The position numbers and the translations under genes were made by a program. Under the pieces are notes generated by a model. The model was not told the DNA's origin. It saw only the letters and a list, made by a program, of their open reading frames with translations, and did no database searches. A stretch of 64,000 nucleotides of DNA from Diphasiastrum complanatum (lineage: Eukaryota; Streptophyta; Lycopodiopsida; Lycopodiales; Lycopodiaceae), in NCBI GenBank assembly GCA_029204225.1, contig CM055100.1:58836975-58900974 (forward strand). The letters are read 5' to 3'. Positions 37,748-48,706 of the stretch are shown piece by piece. Position 1 is the first letter of the stretch. Each line of letters opens with the position of its first letter.

Positions 37748-38500
37748 ATGGATTCTAATTCTATTTCATCTCTCATTGAGAAACTCGATGGAGACAACTA
37801 ACATTTCCGGAAGTTCAAGATGAAGGTAGTTCTTCTTGCAAAAGCACTATGTGACACAATTGAAGGCATTGAGGTCGAGCCAAAGGTTGCTATAGTTGTT
37901 ATTACAAAGTGGAGACAAAGAGATGGAAAGGTTTTTTCCCTAATCACTCTCAATTTTAATGGTGCTCAGATTAGACATATCAGATCAGCTCAAACAGCCA
38001 AGGATGCTTGGGACATATTGGCTACACTCTATGATATCAGATGTAACCTCCAAGCTTCATTTGAGGAAGAAATTTTTCACATTCAGAATGTTTGAATGTG
38101 ATTCTATTTTGACCCACCTTGACAAGTTCAAAAACTTCTGGAGCAAATGACTGCCACTGGATTGGTCATAGACAATTTTGATGTCGTTATGACTCTATTA
38201 TCGAGTCTACCAAAAGCATACAAGAACTAGGTCCTGGTGATTTGTACTCAACATGGCCACACTTTTACTATGGTAATTTCTATGCTACTTTCAAGAAGAG
38301 ATTGAAGAAGTTGACCATGTTCTAATTTAGACTCAAAATCTCAAGCTCTATTTTCAACTAAAATTCCAAAATATAGATCCAAGAAATCAATAAAGTCCAA
38401 TCAAGTAGCAGAATTTGAAGAACAAGGAGCAGCCAAGATCAAATTTAGAACCGTCATTTTCTCAACCAAGACAACAACTTTTGTACACAAAGTTGGTTTG
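37748..38500 (+). pseudogene. Copia gag remnant
   Basis: ATG at 37748 (MDSNSISSLIEKLDGDN, then TAA), the same frame continuing FRKFKMKVVLLAKALCDTIE, AQTAKDAWDILATLYD; after a shift FECDSILTHLDKFKNF and MTLLSSLPKAYKN. This is the same Gag type as the minus-strand copy at 63083-63885 (MDSQSKASLIADKLNGSN). No LTR or pol is seen nearby. Several stops; inactive. Confidence 0.7.
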
Positions 38501-40440
38501 CAAGTACCATGTATGAATCCCAAGTTAAACATATGTTTTTGAAATAATAAGCATGAGAGAACTACATATATCATCAATCAAGATTGTCCAAAATAACAAG
38601 TGTTTCTCAAACATGTGCCTCTCTCAATCTACACCCCAAAAATTTGTGGCAACTCTAATTTAGCGTCCAACCTTAGGTCAAGGGAGCCTAGAGGAGGTTA
38701 GGGAATACTTTTGATTGCTCTAGTAAATTATGTGAAAGCATGGGAAATTGTGACTAAGTTAGATTTGGTGAAGCGTTAATGCATGGACATCAAACGTGTA
38801 GGAAATCGGATATCAAAGTACCATAATGGTAGAATCCACCACATACTTGTCAACCATGTAAAACGTATGGGTAGAAGGTGGTGCATGGTCTTGACATTAC
38901 CACTTGTAGAACTGTCATGACTTGATGGTTGCTCTCACATGAATAAAGCAAAAAAGATTAGCAAAAATTCAAGCACTCATAAGATTAGCGCCAAAAGTTG
39001 TAGCAGTCCCACTGAGAGGAGTGACAACACCACCCTTAGCACCAGTCAAAACTATGGGCAAGTTTCCAAACTATGTGAGGGAAGATCTATGCATATATTG
39101 CCAATTGTGTCATTCTATTGAAGGTTTGGGAGCTAGTGGTAAAGGTTCACCTTATTAGTTTCTTCATGTATAATTTAAATTGTTCGGTTATAAATCTATG
39201 CTTGAACTTTTATTGATTTTTGTGTATGTCATTGACCTCTACATAGGACTATGTGGGAGAGGTTTATTGGTATAAACCATGTACATTCATTCTAAGTTTT
39301 AATACAAGAAAAAACTACATTGGCAACCCAACACACTATTAGAATTGTTGGGGCTCAAAGATCAAGTGCCCATAACTAGGTCTCAAATTTATCAAGATAT
39401 GGATGCTAGGAGGTTTTGAAGGGTTTAAAAAAAGAAGTAATTTACCATCATATTTTATGATTTGTAGATTGTTTTTGAAAGAGTTTCAAGCTTTGTTGGG
39501 CAAATGTATATGTGGGTGGCTAATATCAACAATGGTACCAACTGACGCTATGCAAGTAATGATCTGGGTGATTTAAGCTTGGGCTGGTATTGCCAATACT
39601 TGGTTAATATCAGACCCAAGGTAGTTTTAAACTCCAAGCAATGCTCATGATAATTCTTGGACTGGGGAAAAGAAGGGTCGTGCCATGGTATTAACTACTA
39701 ACCATATGCATCCATGAGTGAGTGATTTTGGCAAAGGTCCTTGGTGGTTGTGTGTAGGTTTTTCCTTTGGAAATGAGGAGGATTTTTGTAAGCTTTTTGG
39801 CACATTTATGTGTGTAACAAGAGGCATGTAGATTGGAGTCACACCTATCTTGTCGTCCCATATTTTCTTTTCCATTACTTGCAAATTGCAAGTATTAATA
39901 TCTATGTTGATAATTTTATTGGTATCACCCCTTGTAGTACCAATATATATATGCAGTTGATACCAGTGCGTGTCTCATTGTGCATCTCAAAGATAATGCT
40001 TGCATTGTTATTTGGTCGATTAAAAAATAAAATAAATAATTCCATCCACTAAGATACTTGGATATAACAAATCATTGTAAGGCTTGTGAGTTAGGTATGC
40101 AATAGTCAACAATCCAAAGTGTTCCATATAGTTTTCAAAGTCAACAACTACATTGCTACTTTTGACATCATCTTCTTGACCTAAATGGGTGGACAATTTC
40201 CACAAGCTATGCTTTTTAAAGCCAACAAAATTAATGTCATAAAATATTAATAATTATCAAATGCCGACTATGAATTATTAATTTAAGTGCTCAAATCTTT
40301 CTAGATCACTCAAAGTTGGCGCGGCTTGGAAAACATATCACAAGAGTCCGAGATTTTAGCAAAATAAATAAATACATAATCCAAAAGAAATGAATAAATA
40401 TATGGAATATGACGGTTTTTAGTTGTTTGTTTTGATATTT
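38501..40440. other. No recognisable gene
   Basis: Only short frames of 60-80 codons without domain signals. AT-rich and probably decayed mobile DNA on the 5' side of the kinase gene. Confidence 0.4.
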
Positions 40441-40542
40441 TTAATTTAATTGTTTTGACTAAACCGCTTCCAGAGGCAGAGGCAGGATCCCAGCTTGAAA
40501 AGCCAGGTTTGGAGGGTTGAATGAAAGAGGGTTATAGCTAAC

Positions 40543-40930
40543 TTGAGCCCCACGTCTGGTGGTGGAAAAGTCGACGCCCAAAACCTCCGAAGAAAAAACA
40601 GTGGCGAAGCGGATGCGCCTCCGGATGCCGCCGTCATGCCACAGTTGAAAAGAGAGGTTTCTTCGCACGGGCAGTTTCCTCATGTGGCGAGGCCGCGCCA
40701 CTGCGATTTTTTTCGTCATCTGCTTTTGCTAGTCTTCGCCTCCTCGCTGGCGATGGCTGCTGCTGCGCCCTGGCGAGAGGAGGGATATGATCCAAACTGC
40801 TTGTATTTTGATGCTAAAACTGATCACATCACACAGCAGACGCAGAGCAGAGCGCCTTGCTTGAAATGCCGGGAGTTTCAGCTCTCAATCTGATGAATCC
40901 CTATAGCAGAAATCAGATGGATGATGATGA
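40543..40930 (+). other. Upstream leader or first exon of the kinase gene
   Basis: G+C-rich. One frame runs 40543-40893 and includes a hydrophobic segment FFRHLLLLVFASSLAMAAAA. Another, from ATG 40866, encodes MPGVSALNLMNPYSRNQ with an acidic tail (DDDEEETP) and stops at 40947-40949, one base out of register with the kinase frame, which continues ILAPFIGF. Either a frameshift separates a true N-terminus from the gene, or the real first exon joins by splicing from here. Confidence 0.4.
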
Positions 40931-42637
40931 AGAAGAAACCCCATCCTAGCCCCTTTCATTGGCTTCACCAGTGGAGGCCATGCCAAAAGTATCGAGCTCT
41001 ATGGAGCTTATGTGGTGCGGCAGATTGGTCTCAGCAAAAGCTCGGAGGTTGGAAAACGGCTGGCGGAAGTGGCAGAGCGCTATTTGCATGGGGGTGAACA
41101 GAGCCCCTCTAATCAAACCCTAGAGAGCCTGATTTGCTTCATCAATGGAGCTTGCCCGAGGATTGGGGATGAGGAGCTAGGGTTTCTGAATAGGGAGTTG
41201 GTGAAGGAGCTGGATGCCTGCATGCTCTCCTACTTCAGCTTCCATTGGCATTACACAGCGGAGTTGCTGGATCAGGTGCGCGGCGGTGAGCGGACGCTGC
41301 GGCATGTGGTGATGACTGCTACGCGCAAGCAACGGGTTCAGAGAGTGATGAAAACCCTGAAGATGAAGAGGGTTTTCTCAACTCTGTTGGATGAGCTCAA
41401 GGCAATGAGGGGTCACAAGATCTCCTCGGTTGCTGACGAGGAGATGGAGGCAACAAACCCTGCATCGCCCATATCAAGAAAGCCTGATGCAAAGGCACAA
41501 AATCCTGATGCGCAGGTGAGATACCCTGTGCTGCTTTTGATTGGTGGGGGAATGGGAGCAGGCAAAAGCACTGTTGTGGAGGAAATCCTTCAGTCCTCTT
41601 TTTGGGCAGGATCTTCGCACAGTGCTGTGGTAGTCCAAGCGGACGCCTTCAAAGAGACGGATGTCGTGTATCAAGCCTTGAGCTCCCGAGAACACGGCGA
41701 TGTTGCAGAAGCAGCGCAACTTGTCCATCAATCATCCACCCTTGCAGCATCCTCACTCCTTGTAGCTGCCCTAAATGAGGGCAGGGATGTGATTTTCGAT
41801 GGAACTATGTCCTGGCAGCCTTTTGTGCTCCAAACCATAGCCATGGCTAGGGATATTCACCGGCGCCCATATCGGATGGGTGCTGGGTATAAATCTAGAG
41901 ATGATGGAGTCATAGATGAACGCTACTGGGAGCCAGTACACGAATATGTTGATCAAAACGGCTCACGGGCTGAGACTGCAAGTGCAGAATCATCAAAATC
42001 AGAAAAAGGATGTAATGGAAAGAATCCTTACAGGATTGAGTTAGTGGCCGTTACATGCGATGCACAAGTTGCAGTAGTTCGGGGCATTCGGCGAGCGGTT
42101 TCTACCAAGAGATCTGTTCCCATCGAAGGACAACTCAGATCACACAAAATGTTTGCTTCCTCACTGGAAAAATATTGCCAGCTTGTAGATAATGTAAAAA
42201 TGTACTCTACAAGCTGGACAGGCAAAAAGCCCGAGTTGATTGGGTGGAAGAACAGCAACAGTAAGATGATGGTTGATGTTGAAGCTTTCAGAGCTGTGAA
42301 GCAGCTGGCAGATTTAAACCCAAATGCTGGATCGGTATTTGAACTCTACAGTAATGTCAGGTGCAACCAGGTGTGGCATGAAGTGGTGCTCTCCCCCGAG
42401 AGAGCACCTCGTCAGGCTTTTTTGCGGAAGGAGCTGGATGCAGTTGAGCTTCACAGAAGCTTTAGTCTTTCATCCATGAGTAGCAGTGAGATGAGCTTGT
42501 CTTCTCGCTCCACATCGAGTTTTTCCACTGATTTAAGTAGGGAATCAAGCATTAGTGATTTTGGTTCTGCAAGCTCTTTATTTTTGTCTCCAATAATTGA
42601 GCAGCAGCAAAGAGAACAGCTGTTGCAAAGTGCGTGA
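40931..42637 (+). CDS. P-loop kinase, plant calmodulin-dependent NAD kinase (NADKc)-like
   Basis: The frame is open from 40931 (after TGA 40928-40930) to TGA at 42635-42637. No ATG occurs near its start; the first clearly conserved-looking residues are GHAKSIELYGAYVVRQIG. A basic amphipathic stretch (MKTLKMKRVFSTLLDELKAM, about 41350-41410) is a good calmodulin-binding candidate. A P-loop GGGMGAGKST lies at 41549-41578, within the kinase fold Pfam names 'zeta toxin' after bacterial relatives; VVQADAFKETD and IFDGTM follow. A Ser-rich tail ends the protein. Arabidopsis NADKc has this order (family knowledge) and makes NADP from NAD. Intronless here and richer in G+C than its surroundings. The first exon, or a one-base shift at about 40943, is unresolved. 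Confidence 0.75.
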   Translation, partial: RRNPILAPFIGFTSGGHAKSIELYGAYVVRQIGLSKSSEVGKRLAEVAERYLHGGEQSPSNQTLESLICFINGACPRIGDEELGFLNRELVKELDACMLSYFSFHWHYTAELLDQVRGGERTLRHVVMTATRKQRVQRVMKTLKMKRVFSTLLDELKAMRGHKISSVADEEMEATNPASPISRKPDAKAQNPDAQVRYPVLLLIGGGMGAGKSTVVEEILQSSFWAGSSHSAVVVQADAFKETDVVYQALSSREHGDVAEAAQLVHQSSTLAASSLLVAALNEGRDVIFDGTMSWQPFVLQTIAMARDIHRRPYRMGAGYKSRDDGVIDERYWEPVHEYVDQNGSRAETASAESSKSEKGCNGKNPYRIELVAVTCDAQVAVVRGIRRAVSTKRSVPIEGQLRSHKMFASSLEKYCQLVDNVKMYSTSWTGKKPELIGWKNSNSKMMVDVEAFRAVKQLADLNPNAGSVFELYSNVRCNQVWHEVVLSPERAPRQAFLRKELDAVELHRSFSLSSMSSSEMSLSSRSTSSFSTDLSRESSISDFGSASSLFLSPIIEQQQREQLLQSA

Positions 42638-42789
42638 TGAGCAATTCATGTGGACATTCTTTGTACATCTTCCATCTTTGTTTACTGGATTGGTTTTGAG
42701 CATCAGCTCTGGATCTTATAAAAAATTTCAAACAAGCTGCTTTACAAACAAAGAAGCCAGTGAAGTAACTCAATAAGGCTTCATAATTA

Positions 42790-43386
42790 CACTGGCATTA
42801 ATGAATGCTGTGCATTATTTACTTGATCTCTTATAAATCAGAAGATTGTACCATAAGCATTCACATGTAGCTCACTGATTGCTGTTAAAACTCTAACATA
42901 TTAAGTGTTTTAAGCTCATTCATGCCTTTGAGGTTTGGGCTCTTGGTTCTTCCACGGTTCTTGACATTCCTTTTCCATCATGGGTCGTTTTCCACTCATA
43001 ATCAATGCAATAGGCCAAGTCTATTGACTATTTATCGCCCTAAACGATGAGCAAAGCCTTTCTAGAACCTACAACAAAACCCTAAATCTGCTCTAACATT
43101 TGACTGACCCTTATTTAAATGCCAGCAATCAACCATTGCACTTGAAGTTTAGGTTTCCAACACGTTTTCTTTCAGATGTAAATGTTCTGCCCCAACACCA
43201 TTCTTGGCCCACTTCCATCTTAAATTGCCTTAGTATCTTACTATCCTAAGGAGACTATGTAGGTCTACCCAATTTCTGAATATGTAAGAAAGCTAACCGT
43301 CCAACAAACATCTATATCTTTTCCTCTTTTGGGTTGTTTGGAGTTGTGTGAGCAAATGATAGATATAGATATAGATATGTATATAA

Positions 43387-43388
<2 letters not shown>
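42790..43388. other. Downstream of the kinase gene, nothing recognised
   Basis: AT-rich, no ORF of note; presumably the 3' untranslated region then intergenic DNA. Confidence 0.4.

Positions 43389-43481
<93 letters not shown>
43389..43481 (+). repeat. (CT)n followed by (AT)n microsatellite
   Basis: CT run 43389-43456 passing directly into AT repeats to 43481, preceded by GATATA repeats at about 43361-43380. Frames through it are Ser-Leu or Glu-Arg repeats, not genes. Confidence 0.95.
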
Positions 43482-43969
43482 AACTCAACACTTATCTCCC
43501 TAACAATATCTCTGCTTTTATTAAAAATGATGAGAAGATCCATGATCAAACAAGAAGATTAAAGTATTTAAAATAATATGGAAGAACGGCAAAAATGAAT
43601 TAAACTATTCAAAAACTAAGTAAAACTTAGAATAGTAAGCTAATTACTTAAAACTAACTGTCCGATATAAATTAGTGATTAAAAAGTAAGCTAATTACTC
43701 AAAACCAACTACTTAATGTAAATCACTAACTAAAATAGAACTAGTAATAGGTAATGCAAGAAGCTTTGAAGCAGCCGCTCCTGCAAACTGAGCTCGTCGA
43801 AGAATTGAAACCGCTTGTGAACGTTGTAATGCTATAGAAATACGCTGACGATAGAAAGAAACAATGACAGAAGGTAAAGTAATGCTTTATCTCCCTCCTC
43901 TCTCTCCCACGCTCTCCCTCATCAAGTTCCTTTGCTCCTCATCGTCGTCCTCACAATCCGCCACTTTCC

Positions 43970-43974
<5 letters not shown>

Positions 43975-44034
<60 letters not shown>

Positions 44035-44041
44035 TCTCTCT
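43975..44041 (+). repeat. (CT)n microsatellite
   Basis: CT run with one CCC interruption near its end, followed by (AATC)n-like repeats at 44050-44075. Confidence 0.95.
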
Positions 44042-44174
44042 CATGAGTGAATGAATGAATCAATCAATCAATCACAAATTGAACATTCACATTCATGATT
44101 TTACATTTCAGAAAATAACAAAAACGCACCTCCCGCAATCACATCAGCATCCCCCCATCCTCTCTTAGATCGTG

Positions 44175-44178
<4 letters not shown>

Positions 44179-44265
<87 letters not shown>
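44179..44265 (+). repeat. (CT)n microsatellite
   Basis: CT run followed by a CT-rich tail with CTCTCTCTCACATG near 44284. Third CT tract within 1 kb. Confidence 0.95.
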
Positions 44266-44269
<4 letters not shown>

Positions 44270-44560
44270 CTCGCTTGCTTGCACTCTCTCTCACATGAAC
44301 ACGTCAACATCTCTACCTCTCTCTCACTTGAGATCGTGGTTGCAGAACTTCTCTCCATCGCTCAGACTATCTCTATCTCTCGAACTTTCAAGATTGCGCT
44401 TTGATTCTAGAACATTCTCTCTTCTCAAAGTTTCACGTTAACTGCTCATCAGTACCTAGGGATAAAATTTTAGGGCATGCATGGCCCAATCAAAATTCCA
44501 GAATTGCCTTTTGTACATTCTCTCTCCACTTTTTCTCTCTTGTCATCAAGATTTTATACC

Positions 44561-45027
44561 CTATTTTCTCTTTCTAGAAGTTTCTAAAAGGATGTGTTCT
44601 CTCCAACTGCTTTTCAAATGTCTTTCAAATACATTTGAGGAAAATTTTAAGTACCTCTCCCGCATCTTGTATAGTAGCTCAAAATTTTTGGGCATAATTG
44701 TAACCCGCTTGGCATGTATGGCTAGCAAAAATGAGTCCTCAAAAAAGAGGCTCTGGTAATCCTCAACAGCCTCCTGAAGACACTGAAGTGCCCCGGAAGT
44801 GAACCTAACTATACTGCTGAGATCTTCCCTGGTAATCTGGCGGACAACACAGCAAAATGGTGCTTGGAAATCAGGAGTTTGGTGGATTTCTGATATTTGC
44901 GAATATCATATAGCCACCTACTACGGTTGCGCCTTCTAGTTCGTTTGGGAGGATTTATGGCAACGACAGGAGCGGTGGGAGTACCAGCAGAGAAAAAATC
45001 TCTCTTTGTCTGCTTTCTCCTGTCCAT
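44561..45027 (-). pseudogene. Intronless centromeric histone H3 (CENH3)-like pseudogene
   Basis: Minus-strand ATG at 45025-45027 gives MDRRKQTKRDFFSAG, a Pro/Arg-rich tail and DIRKYQKSTKLLISK, the histone H3 alpha-N block (usually EIRKYQKSTELLIRK). After a one-base shift at about 44845 the H3 fold continues: VRQITREDLSSIVRF, LQCLQEAVEDYQSLFFED and LAIHAKRVTIMPKNFELL. The alpha1-loop1 stretch is one residue longer than in canonical H3, and KNFELL resembles the KDFELARR ending of plant CENH3 rather than KDIQLARR; both are CENH3 traits. The frame runs on to TAG 44561-44563. No introns interrupt it, suggesting a retrocopy. The frameshift and a lost PGT-like segment before the alpha-N block argue that it is dead. 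Confidence 0.75.
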
Positions 45028-45041
45028 AGTGAACTCAGAGG

Positions 45042-45830
45042 GATATCGGACTTGTGCACAAGACATGAGATATGATGGAAAAGAGTGCAACGGTGGTCGC
45101 AGAGAAGCGATATGTATGAAATGTAAGATATATCGCTTCTATGCGCAACAGGAATGACAAGCAAAAAGTAGATAAAAGAAGGTCGCACAAGAGCGATATG
45201 AGGAGGTGCGGTATATCAGATCTGTGCACTTGAATAGTAGTAGACAAAAAGGCACATACACTAGCAAAATACGGAGCGAAAAAAAATTGAAAAAAAATGC
45301 CTCGGGGTCGAGGACTTTTATCATACGGTTTGCACGTGCGAACGCACGTCCTGTCGCACGTGTGAATTGTCAGTTCACTAGATTTTGCCATGTGTCATCG
45401 CATCCATGCAATCAATGTGTGACACATGTCGAGATGTCAGGTCACACGTGTGTAGTAGTACGAACCATTAGGGACATGACACATAGTGCATTTTCAACCA
45501 ATGAACTAATGGCACATGTCCAGCAGTCAGATCACATGTCTATAGTCGTACGGACCATTAGGGAGGCGACGTGTGGTTGACCGTTGACCCACAGTTGTGA
45601 AAAAATTGCCTATAAAAGACATGCAACCCGATTAATTTTTTACTTTTTTTTTCTCGATATTTGTGGAATATTGCTCTTGTGCATGCTATTTGTGATGTCT
45701 ATTTCTGCTAGTCTTCTGCCTGTGCACTAGTGCGATATACCAACTGCATTTTCCGTACATATCACTCCTGTGCGCGTTTTTTACAATCTCTTTTTTGTTG
45801 TTTGCATACCCTGCGCACAAATGCGATATC
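45042..45830. repeat. Stem-loop cluster 2 (GCACAAGAGCGATAT arms)
   Basis: Stem-loops: about 45042-45073 around the perfect palindrome CTTGTGCACAAG; 45103-45113 with 45130-45140 (AGAAGCGATAT, 11 of 11 pair, 16-nt loop); about 45184-45232 (GCACAAGAGCGATAT facing GTATATCAGATCTGTGCACT); about 45721-45779 (TGTGCACTAGTGCGATAT facing ATATCACTCCTGTGCGCG). A single arm is at 45810-45829. Arm consensus is TGYGCACAAGWGCGATAT. Between them, 45320-45600, are CACATGT and CACACGTGTG motifs (45443-45452) and a TATA box CTATAAAAG at about 45611. Confidence 0.7.
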
Positions 45831-46063
45831 TGCATGAGATAGATGGCCTCGTCCTCGGGATCTAGTCGTGAGAGCAATCTAAGTGCATTTCTTATTGAGT
45901 TTGGAATTACATAGAACTTAGACTACTTTCACACGCTATTTCACCCATATCTACATGTTTTCAAGACTACCCAACCTAATTCTGAAGTATTTAATGAACA
46001 CTATGTTAGATTCAGGGATATAATCAATATACACATGTTATCTCCATAGGACTTCTCTCTTTT

Positions 46064-46670
46064 ATGCATTTTATTGATCTTGTCCATTTCTTCCCGTTGT
46101 TCAAGCAAAGACTGGATAGGATGTTTACTAGATTGTTTGAACAATTTAGATGCACTACTATGTGTCCTGTCTGTAAGAGAAAATGTCGTTTTGTTGAATA
46201 CCAGACAGGTTTCATACTCTTCCTGCTAGTTCAGATCCCGGATGATGAGGAAGCTGTTGATTCTGATCTTCAGATGGCCTCATCCTCAGTTCCATCATCC
46301 TTTAAAGACATTAGTCACTTCTTTATCGACACCCCTGATAAGGATAGCAATTTTCTTGATGTTGATACTGAAGTGCTTCGGGATTCTTTTATTGGCTCTA
46401 ATATCACTACTGATGATTCAATGTTTGGAGATGAATCGAAATGTTTTTTTAATTTGCCTATGTATCATATAGATGACGATGTATATATAACTACAGCTGA
46501 TTTGTGTAAGTTTTTTGACTATCGTGAGGATGAGGTGCTTTGTTACTATCCAGCACAATTTCTGAATTCTCTGACATTGTAGATTTTGAAACTGAAGACT
46601 TGGTGCTTGGAATTGATTATGAAGATGAGGATGGACTTATGAGCGACGAAGAATGCCTAATGAAAGCTTA
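46064..46670 (+). pseudogene. Decayed acidic ORF of unknown family, 5' part
   Basis: Open from 46064 to 46582: begins MHFIDLVHFFPLFKQ, has a CPVCKRKC cysteine cluster, then a long acidic region (DTPDKDSNFLDVDTEV, YHIDDDVYITTADLCKFFDY). At about 46550 the likely frame shifts and continues DFETEDLVLGIDYEDEDG to a TAA at 46669-46671, then onward into 46699. No family recognised. Composition and length suggest a former gene; the shift and stop suggest it is dead. Confidence 0.45.
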
Positions 46671-46698
46671 ATCAAATTTTGTTGAGCATGGACGAAGC

Positions 46699-47307
46699 AT
46701 GCCATCTGATGAAAAATTCATGGCATTTCAATCCCAGATGGGCTTCCCTCGTCCATCACGAATGCATTTCACAGATGATTCTTCTTTAGTAGGTGGCCAT
46801 AATATTAATCATTTGGATTTGGTTGATGCTGATAGTGAAGAATGTGTAAGTGTTTTAACTTCATTGCTTATGAATGTTGTTATCCCTTGAATATGAATTG
46901 TTTTTTTTAACTCTTATTTTCTATTGCAGGATGCACTCATGATTGATGACTTTGCTGCAAGACGTGGTGGTTTCAAACAGCATGCTTCCTCGTTCCAGAG
47001 AGATAGTGGACTTGGCCACTATTTGAGGCATTTTCTAAAGAATGAGCTCTGTATTGCTCATTCGAAGTTCAGTCCAGTTAGGGAGACACTAGGAGGACAT
47101 AAATTTGTTAAAACAAATAAGATCATTTTCAGCAAGAGATCTTATGTTTTGAACATTCTAGGTTTTATTGATGAGAATGTTCCTTTAAGAAGCTCCCATT
47201 ATTCATTGTACGCTACATATATTGAACTTAGTGGAAACAATGATAATGCACATCTATTAGATGCATACTCAAGCAAAGAATATGTTCATGACAATACAGC
47301 CATATAA
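46699..47307 (+). pseudogene. Same unknown gene, 3' part with one intron
   Basis: ATG at 46699 (MPSDEKFMAFQSQMGF), 49 codons, donor GTAAGT at 46846, acceptor TTGCAG ending 46929, then exon 46930-47307 in phase 0 (DALMIDDFAARRGG ... ATYIELSG), stop TAA. The intron has a pyrimidine-rich 3' end (46900-46927). The clean splice sites support a real spliced gene. It is convergent with the minus-strand gene at 47877-50370, and the pair may belong to one unknown unit. Confidence 0.5.
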
Positions 47308-47876
47308 GGAGATACAAAAACTAATGATGAAGTGTAAACACTTTATTTCCTGTTATTATACAATCGATACTTTTACATTGAGTACATATCATTTGATTAT
47401 GATGCTCTTCTCTCATGCTTCTCCGAACTTGTAATCTGCTATGATGCTCATGAAGAATGTAATCTGCTACTAAGCACTATTCTAATTTCTCTCTTCCTGT
47501 ATGAACTTGCATGCTTTTCTAAACTTGTTGTATTCTGTGGATTTTGTTATTTATCAAATCTGAACTCTATGGTAAAACCACTAAAATAATTGACAAATGT
47601 AGTTTAGTTTTTCATCGGTTCCTCCATGTTGTGTATTTCGATGAAATGTTGCCCGTGCTTGCCAATGTGACTTCTCTATCCCTTGTGATGACCAGACACT
47701 CAAGCTTCCATATGTGTTTGCAAAAAAAGTTATATGATCTCTTAGTATGTGCTGTGCATGTGAAAATCGTAATGTCAGTCATATGCTTGGATCAAAATAT
47801 ATAGGAGAAATTAAAAGCATCTAGAAAGCATTTATACTAACCATGTAATGAGTGATGTGATCTTCTCCCCATGCTT
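47308..47876. other. Spacer between convergent unknown genes
   Basis: AT-rich, no domain-bearing frame; presumably 3' regions of both neighbours. Confidence 0.4.
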
Positions 47877-48706
47877 TCAATACTGCATCAACAAACTCAA
47901 AACAAGTCTTTTGTACAACTTTCTTATCAAAAATTTATCTTTTCTTAAAATTTCAATCATACTTTCAAGCTTCTTCCATACATTAACTTTCAATACTCTA
48001 GTTTTGCTGCTCTTATTATCCATTGAATCTAATGTAATAATGAGAAAAATTACCCGAAACGCTACCAACCACCATATATCATTCTCAGACTAGACACTGA
48101 ATCTGAAATATCCTTGATCCACTGTTTGTGATAGTGCACCATTCATGAGAGTTATACTAACCCTCTCCATCTTCTGCCCTTTCACAATTTCTGACTCATC
48201 TAACTTAAGTACTATGATTATTTTGCCATTCACCTTTTCAAAGGTTATATCATAGAATGTGACGATGTATCTTAGCAAGTAATTTAGATCAACAAATAAG
48301 TTGTTGGATGAATTATAAGATATTGATCTTCCATCAGTTTCAGATACCTCCTCAATATGAAATGGGGTACCGATGATCTTATGCATACCTATGTTTGATT
48401 TATCCCTCTCTTTTTTCAAGTGATATGACCTTGGGATTGGGACTTTTCTAATCCAAACTTGCTTCAAAGCTTCTCTAATAAGTTTAAATATTGTTCCATA
48501 TGTTTCCCTACTAATACCTGCAAAATTACAAACACCTAAACCCTGAACTATAGTCTTATCTAAATTTTTTTGAAAGTCCACAGACTCTGTTATTTTGCAC
48601 TTTACATTTGAACTCCTATTGTTCATTATGATACACTCAGTGGATTTGCTTGTCAATATTGAGCCCAACGACATTCCAAGTGAAGCATTGTCCTTAATAT
48701 TCTGAG
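47877..48706 (-). pseudogene. Unknown gene on the minus strand, 3' exon split by an LTR insertion
   Basis: From the insertion point at 48706 the minus strand reads NIKDNASLGMSLGSILTSKS, then IVQGLGVCNFAGISRETYG, IVTFYDITFEKVNGKIIIVL and KGQKMERVSITLMNGAL; TAG at 48090-48092, then the same frame continues SENDIWWLVAFRV to 47877. On the far side of the inserted element, 49968-49991 restores the same frame (STLVAP) and is preceded by an acceptor TTGCAG. No family recognised with confidence. A CAG-to-TAG change would explain the stop. The encoded protein looks globular with alternating strands. Confidence 0.55.

Noticed and set aside
40931-42637. Reading the kinase as a toxin because of the 'zeta toxin' domain name
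   Set aside because: The name comes from bacterial relatives of the fold. The long plant-type N-terminal region with a calmodulin-binding candidate fits a metabolic kinase.
36444-45830. The two stem-loop clusters as the ends of one giant transposon enclosing the kinase gene
   Set aside because: Their arm consensus differs and no matching inverted termini or target duplication was found.
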